Assembly (NCBI GenBank): GCA_000328365.1
Contig: KB295623.1
Span: 472,574 to 536,573 of the forward strand
Direction: 5' to 3'
Source: Capitella teleta
Lineage: Eukaryota > Annelida > Polychaeta > Capitellidae
Length of the DNA: 64,000 nucleotides
The position numbers were made by a program, and so were the translations under genes. The notes beneath the pieces were generated by a model. It ran no database searches, was not told the origin of the DNA, and saw nothing but the letters and a program-made list of their open reading frames with translations. Positions 58,401-64,000 of this stretch are shown here, piece after piece (the first letter of the stretch is position 1; every line of letters starts with the position of its first letter).

Positions 58401-60160
58401 CAGACAAAGACTCATCAGACAGGAGTAGATCCAGAAGCCAAGATTCAAAGAATGAAAATGATGAAGAAAGTAAAGAAGAGAGCGAAAAAAACGATAAGAA
58501 GAAAAAGAAGGGAGGCTTGAGCAGGCTGTTTGGAAAGAAAGACAAAAAGAGTGATGATGGTAAACATGAAGAACCAGGTGTTGATGAGAAACAAGATGGT
58601 GAACATCCGGAAGATAAAAATGGGGAAGATAAAAATGGGGAAGATCCAGAGGATGATGAAGGTTCATTCTGGCAGAGTCAACCGTCTTCTCCTAAAAAAT
58701 CACCTCGAAGTCCTGTGAAAACTCAAAAGGAGAAAGAAACTGAGAAGATTTACAAGGATAAAGAAGAATCAGCTATCAACGAAATGAAGGCAGCTAAGGA
58801 GAAAGAATCCCTTCAGAACCAAACAACCAGAAGCAAATCTTCAATAGAGGACAAGAAGATGAGCAAAGAAAACGAGAAGAAAAAAGAACGCCAAGAAAAT
58901 GTGTATGGCTCAAGAGAAGATCAGTCCCAGAAGAAAAATGAGCAGAAGGAGAAGAAAACGAAGAGAACACAAGAGAAAGAGAGACCAGCAAGTGAAAGTA
59001 GTAATGGTGAGAGAAAAGCAAGTAGAAATGGCGGTAACAACAATAGTACCAAGGATGCCAAGAAACCGGAGCAGAAGAAGAATAGCCGAAAGGGACTGCA
59101 CGCGAACATGGCAGTAGGCCGGAAGCGGTACCGCAACGAGATTCAGGAATGGGTACGAGTGTTTGAAATGAAGAAGCTGTCAATGCACGAACTTCAGCAA
59201 AGTAAACGTCTGCAAATGCAGAGTGCTTATCAAGGAGGACTTTCTGAGAAGTCCATGGTAAAGCAGTTAAGTACTGACTACAACGAGAGAGCATTGCCTG
59301 ACCAGAAATTGAAGAAAGGGGGGAACTTCAATGATACAGCTGCTTTCCAACAATTCCTCTACCGTAAGTTTGCCTGCCAAGCTGAACTGTGGGTGCAAAG
59401 TTTCGTTCTTGCAGAAAATCTTCAGCAAGCAGAGAAAGATGAGCATGACCTGAAAGAATTAAGAAGAAATAAAAATAGGGTAAGATTCTTTAGTTGGATT
59501 TAGCTGTGGCCCTCTCTGTGGAACTTATCATTACACGCTTTCATAGCCGTAAATTATTTTGAATTTTTGATAACCCTGGAAACAAATGCATGCACAATAA
59601 ACTTAGACCCATCCTTGTATGGGTCTACTAAGTCACTACCTCCTTTATGCTAACTTACCTTTCAGAACCAGCTAGCAGATTGTGAGCAGCAGTCAAACCA
59701 GCGATCCAGTGTAACCTCAAAAGGGTCACAAGATGGGAGAAGGCAAAATGATAGGAACATGGTCAGTAGTTGTCAAAAGTTGAATTGTGATTGAACTGAA
59801 CATTAAATACACACAGAATGAATCGGATAGCAGGAGATTGAGAGAGAAAGAACAGGATGAGTTGACCAAACTAGAAAGAGCTTACAAGCCATGGGAGCCC
59901 AAGGAACTTTTCAAGAGTGAAAGTTCAAACGGTGAGTTTGACTGTATAATTTAAATTTCTTATCAACCCGTGTCCGTGTAGATAAACAAAAACAGAAAAA
60001 TCAGAATGCCCAGAGATCTGGTGGCTCTGGTGGTTCAGGAAATGGGCGAAGACACCGCGACAGGGGTGATCGCAGTGACGGCACCCCCGACAGTTCCAAG
60101 AAAGGCTCCAGAAGTTACCCGAGAGGAATTGAAGCTTCACAAAGAGAGAAGACCAACTGA
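55402..60160 (+). CDS. Ankyrin-repeat protein with long RS-rich tail
   Basis: Exons: 55402-55500, 55583-55838, 55892-55993, 56050-56124, 56186-56381, 56434-56567, 56621-56787, 56861-59479, 59666-59761, 59817-59931, 59982-60160; phases agree; 1,345 aa. Residues 1-375 form about nine ankyrin repeats, e.g. TALQLAVIAANVPVINFLLE, TPLLWAASS then ALHCAASRGHTACTETLIKK. After an acidic stretch, residues about 460-875 are Arg/Ser/Lys-rich (SRSKSRSKSPKKK), with nine S-P-x-K-K modules near 667-857. A charged Lys/Glu region follows, then a distinct block with ordinary composition (EIQEWVRVFEMKKLSMHELQ, about 1105-1215). The tail is Gly/Arg-rich. RS domains usually place proteins in nuclear speckles; ankyrins bind partners. 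I know no named family with this exact layout. The exon 3 acceptor was chosen to keep the repeat HWAT|ELGLQTLNRLL intact. Confidence 0.87.
57830..58420 (+). repeat. Internal coding repeats of the RS domain
   Basis: Repeated codon blocks for SRSRS...SP(K/T)KK recur about every 60-70 bases, nine times, inside exon 8. The DNA is purine-rich on the plus strand, which also leaves long antisense frames open (57913-58545 minus), a by-product of composition. Confidence 0.75.
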
Positions 60161-60422
60161 GTATAACTGTACATTTATTTTGATGTGATTACTTGAATAT
60201 ATTTCAAGCTGTAACTATACTAATCAAAGAAACTGCTCAGACAAACTGGGGATATTCTGCTTTGTAGCTCATATCACTCCACCGTTGCCATTTAACCATT
60301 TGTAGATTTGCTTGTAAGAGCTGTTATTTTTGTAGTGTAATCATTGATGACTTCTGTGATATTTTATTTGTTTTGTTTTATAGGAACTACAGTGCTCAAT
60401 GTATACTGCTTGATTTTCAAAG

Positions 60423-60428
60423 AATAAA
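60423..60428 (+). terminator. Polyadenylation signal of the ankyrin-RS gene
   Basis: AATAAA 263 bases after the stop, followed by a GT-rich stretch (ATGTGTAACCTAGTGT), the usual downstream element. Confidence 0.6.
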
Positions 60429-60685
60429 ATGTGTAACCTAGTGTATCCATGTCTTATCCAATCACTTTGCTCTTTTGACTTTTGAGATATACTTTTTAGT
60501 ACGTGTGCAAGTGATTTAATTTATAACAGACACAAATCGTGTTTATGCAATGCATACCCCGAATGTGGTGGTATCGATACAAACAAAGAGGTTTCTTTTG
60601 CACCCAAGTATACATCTTAAACTTAACAAACTTGGCACTTGAAGGAACGTAAGTGCGTCTGTTTATTGATTTGAAACATACAAAA

Positions 60686-60730
60686 AAATAAATAAATAAA
60701 TAAAAATAAAAATAAATAAAAATAAAAACA
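60686..60730. repeat. (AAATA)n simple repeat
   Basis: Tandem AAATA/AATAA units over about 45 bases. Confidence 0.85.
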
Positions 60731-61398
60731 TAACCGCTTAATTATTGGCAGTACAATATATCTTGGTACAATAACACACATATGCATCGCTGAATTCTTA
60801 GAAATAAGATATGCGTCCAAATCACTCCAGAAAAGTGTCCATTTCGCGTACCGTCAACTTCGTGGTTGTCATTAAATTTTCAGGAACTCGAGAACAAGAT
60901 CAATTCATAATTTTTCGAAACATTTTTTTTTTTTTTTTTCGCAGACAGAGACTCAAAATGGATTAAATTAACTCGCAGTATCTATATTAAATGTAGGCCT
61001 AAACATGTATTGCATCGTGCATACAAAGCAGCAGATCACATAATAAAGGGGGCAAAATGCGACCCACACCTCAAACGTCAAATCCTGACGAGCAAACCAC
61101 TGCCTGTGATTGTATTGAATTGAATTGAAATTACCCGCATAGGCCTATACACTCGCTAATTCAAATACTGTTTACTAACCAAGGCGGTAGCACAATTTGA
61201 CCTAAAGTCCAAATACCAATAATCAAGATTACCAGTATCACTATGTGTACCATTTAAGGTCAATTCATTTGTAACCGCCGATCAAAAACACAAAGAAACT
61301 GATTATCGTGACGCTCGCTTAAAGAGTTTTCCACCTGAGCTTCACACTTAAATCAGACAGAACATTAGTGACACCACCGCTATGTCGAGTGATATTTC

Positions 61399-61434
61399 TA
61401 TATAAAGAACCCGGCCGGCAACACCCTTTCAGTT
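61399..61434 (+). promoter_or_regulatory. Candidate core promoter: TATA box plus initiator
   Basis: TATATAAAG (61399-61407) is followed 32 bases later, counted to the A, by TCAGTT (61429-61434), an ideal TATA-to-initiator spacing, in a small GC-rich island. Downstream the only ATG gives eight codons. A GTAGGT donor at about 61545 could end a non-coding first exon, so the gene would extend right of the window. Confidence 0.4.
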
Positions 61435-64000
61435 TTCATGGCGTGGCGCGGAATTTTCAATTGAACGACTCGCCGATTTGTTGGTTGCACTTACGCTGTG
61501 ATCAAAACAGGTGTATTGCACATCAATTGAAAGCGGTTAATACGGTAGGTCTCCTTCTCATTCGTATTTTCTTGTGTACAGTTAGACCCTTAATCGTGGA
61601 GAAGAATCAAGTGATTAACCTGTAACTCTAATATGGTAGAGTTGTTGTTGTTCATTTTGTATAATCTATCTCTGTTTGGGTGGTATTAGATTAATTGCAT
61701 GGTTTGTTTCCTTGTGTTTATTTACATCTATTAAAGTAGATCCGATCCATTTTTTTGTGCATTGCAATTATAATGGGATTTTACGTCCCCGCATTATTTC
61801 CTGTGTGATTCGAACGCCAGATACACAGCCCAGGACCGGTAGATATAATGTATAGATGCATAGATATAGAGGAAGTGACTAAAGTTACAAACCTGTAATC
61901 CCAAGTTACAGACCTCAAAATTAAGCCTTTTCTATGTTTTTTTTAATGATACAAGATGAGTCATTTTGTTTGATATTTTTCATATGCATCCATTATCAAC
62001 TTAAGACTGCAGATCATGTCTTGATAGCACTTAGTAGTTAAAGCTGTGCTATCAAGCGATAATTACACGGTTCTTTGAACTCAGATCTGTCCGACGGTCA
62101 GCACTTGATAACGCGGAAACAATACTATTATAGTGTGCTTCTCACTGACATTTAACTTATGCATGTAATCCGTATAGCCCGTGACTGTAATTGATCCAAT
62201 TAAATGAATAAATGATATGATTATAGTGGGAGATGTACCGAAACCAAACTTATTTCAATGACATTTTTCCCCACAGGAGGGATCCAGGATATAATGTAAA
62301 GTTCATCTTTACGGAGAACAAACTGTCAGCTAAGATCGATAAATGCCATTTCGTATTAAGCAGCAAGCAGACAATGCATACCTATAAATATACTGTTATT
62401 GGGTGCATGGTTTAGCTCCAAGATTAGTGAGTGCAACTAAGACATTGATGACTCACCCCGATCACGCATAATAAACTGTTATTAAGCATAATCAATTAAA
62501 TGCACCTTGATCAGCATCAAGATGCTTCAATGCTAGCTATCGAGGGCATTGAGTACGAGCATTACTGTTATATACCTTGCTTATTTGTTATGTAAGAATC
62601 AAAATATGTGCAGGTATTTGCAATCCTTGCTATACCCGGCATTCATTGATTTTACTGAAACTATGCCCTATCTTAGTCATGCTGTACAAGACAATGATCA
62701 GCAATATGTAATGTGTGTAGATGCGGGCTCTTAATTACTGGTATAACAATCTCATTAACCTTGTAATAGGTGAGGGGTTGGGGTGTACTGGTTGGCCCCG
62801 CGTAATTCTTAAGATGTAACATTGGTATAACCGTTGAGGTGATATGCTTGGCCAGTATACTCTTAATATAAATCTGATCAACTGCACGCAGAGGTGCGTT
62901 AAGCAAAACATAGCAATACAATCCTATCATTGAATTAATTTTGCCTTTGCTTCAATATACATGCACCCCCGATAGGGGGTTGTATTTTAATTTGTGTTTT
63001 ATGCCGTCGCTCCTCAATATTGATAAATTTCCAAGAAATATATCGATATAAATTATACCTGTGTACACATTTGCTGGTTTTATCATATGCACAACAGCAC
63101 ATCACATGTGACAGTCTTAAACCAGAGTCTTGTTAGTACATATTGCCGTATCACTCCGTGTCCAGCCGGTCAGAAAATTTTGGAAGTACTTGAAGTAGTA
63201 GTTGTAGCGGCCTATAGACGTAGTAATCCCTCGATGAGTCCACTTTCCCCATGAATTCCCCATTGCTACCCATGCAACTGCAAATTCAAACCCTTTGTGC
63301 TACCGTTTATGGAAGTATGCGGGATAGAAAGAAACAAAAGAGAGACCCTGGAATTTGTTTGTTCCGGGTTCATGTTCTGGCCACCGTGTCAATCGGGTTT
63401 TCAGAAGCGTACTATCTTGATTAGTTCAGTCACATGACGATATCCCCCACCTATATCCACAAAGGAATGCTGTGCACAAGTTCGATGGGGCAATGAGGGA
63501 TGGCAACGACATAATCACGTGTATATGCACGCGCTTATGAAACGATAAAATAAGGAATTGCAATGCATGCTGGCAGAGTGTTGGTGATTATGTGTGTGCT
63601 TCTATTGTGGATTGGATTGAACACGGCGCTTGAGTGGAAAGAAGGAAACGCTATATCATGGGTTCGTTCGTACACACATAGGTGATCTTACTAATTTGCA
63701 CCTACCTTGCATCTTCGACAGGGCGCAAAATCACCACTTGCTCGGTGGTTGATGGCGAGTGAAATCTCCTTCTTGTAGGGTTACGTGGAGCCATACAACT
63801 CAATCGTGCCACAAGCATGGATGTTTGGGTATTAATGTACTGGTCAGCAAAATAAAATATATTGCATCCAGTTCTGAGCTCTACATCGATCGGCATCAAA
63901 GCAAGTTGTTTCAATCCAAGTACAAATGCACTCAAATCAATCAGATTGGGGCAATATATAATATATAATAACATTACTATTCGCATTGTGCACATTATTC

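Larger units (their letters stand above)
60161..64000. other. 3' flank and gene-poor end of window
   Basis: No exon is supported. Holds the ankyrin-RS poly(A) signal, an (AAATA)n tract (60686-60730), a T-run (60924-60940), and a candidate core promoter (61399-61434). Confidence 0.45.

Noticed and set aside
57747-58520. 257-codon plus-strand frame overlapping the RS exon
   Set aside because: Alternative frame of the same low-complexity DNA; the main frame continues with splice phase on both sides.
57586-58545. Antisense frames of up to 210 codons opposite the RS domain (Leu/Asp/Phe-rich)
   Set aside because: They mirror the purine-rich RS codons; no start context, splice or domain support.
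61368-61625. 85-codon plus-strand frame across the candidate promoter
   Set aside because: It would start upstream of the TATA box and has no domain; the promoter reading is better supported.
1-64000. CRISPR arrays, operons, ribosome binding sites, rRNA or tRNA genes
   Set aside because: None seen; the sequence is spliced animal nuclear DNA and no cloverleaf with both Pol III boxes was found.

Overview
This is a 64 kb piece of an animal nuclear genome. Genes are split by many short GT-AG introns (often 45-120 bp) and lie in AT-rich, repeat-littered DNA. The content (a LRPPRC-type PPR protein, CPT1, an HLX homeobox gene, APC11, a collagen-glucosidase-like GH65 protein, an animal LicD-like protein) points to an invertebrate metazoan. 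The small introns and LicD-like gene argue against a vertebrate. I cannot settle the phylum from the sequence.

Layout, left to right. 1-2183: no gene recognised. 2184-2478 (+): the last two coding exons of APC11. 2635-2953 (-): 3' end of an RTE-type LINE, running into an assembly gap (2954-3003). 3004-8028 (-): a secreted GH65/PGGHG-like glycosidase in 11 exons, its C-terminus lost in the gap. 9004-9599: mariner-like MITE copy A. 10642-15660 (+): LRPPRC-like gene, 27 exons. 16321-23849 (-): CPT1-like carnitine acyltransferase, 17 exons. Its 4.35 kb first intron holds MITE copy B and a 5'-inverted CR1-like LINE. 25182-26588: a 44-bp perfect palindrome and a pair of ~100-bp inverted repeats. 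28388-29404: a non-autonomous hAT element with perfect 8-bp target duplications. 30838-34304 (-): HLX homeobox gene, with a second gap (34025-34119) at the end of exon 1. 34305-39165: about 4.9 kb with no gene. 39179-40153 (-): LicD-family membrane protein, next to a 270-bp tetranucleotide repeat. 43295-43772: MITE copy C. 44998-45736: a Tigger/pogo-like element. 47547-48821 (+): class I SAM methyltransferase. 55402-60160 (+): a 1,345-aa ankyrin-repeat protein with a very long RS-rich tail. 60161-64000: no gene, but a good TATA plus initiator core promoter near 61.4 kb.

The genes are ordinary nuclear loci and do not form an operon or obvious pathway. Two (CPT1, LRPPRC) serve mitochondrial metabolism and lie tail to tail with about 660 bp between stop codons. 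APC11 and the glycosidase also converge, with the LINE and the gap between them. All splice models were built by hand from reading phase, GT/AG signals and remembered family sequences. Boundaries that depend on one weak signal are flagged. I did not find a clearly new molecular system. The best candidates for follow-up are the ankyrin-RS protein, a recurring CGTTATGA octamer of unknown origin, the MITE family, and the inverted-repeat/palindrome region at 25-26.6 kb.
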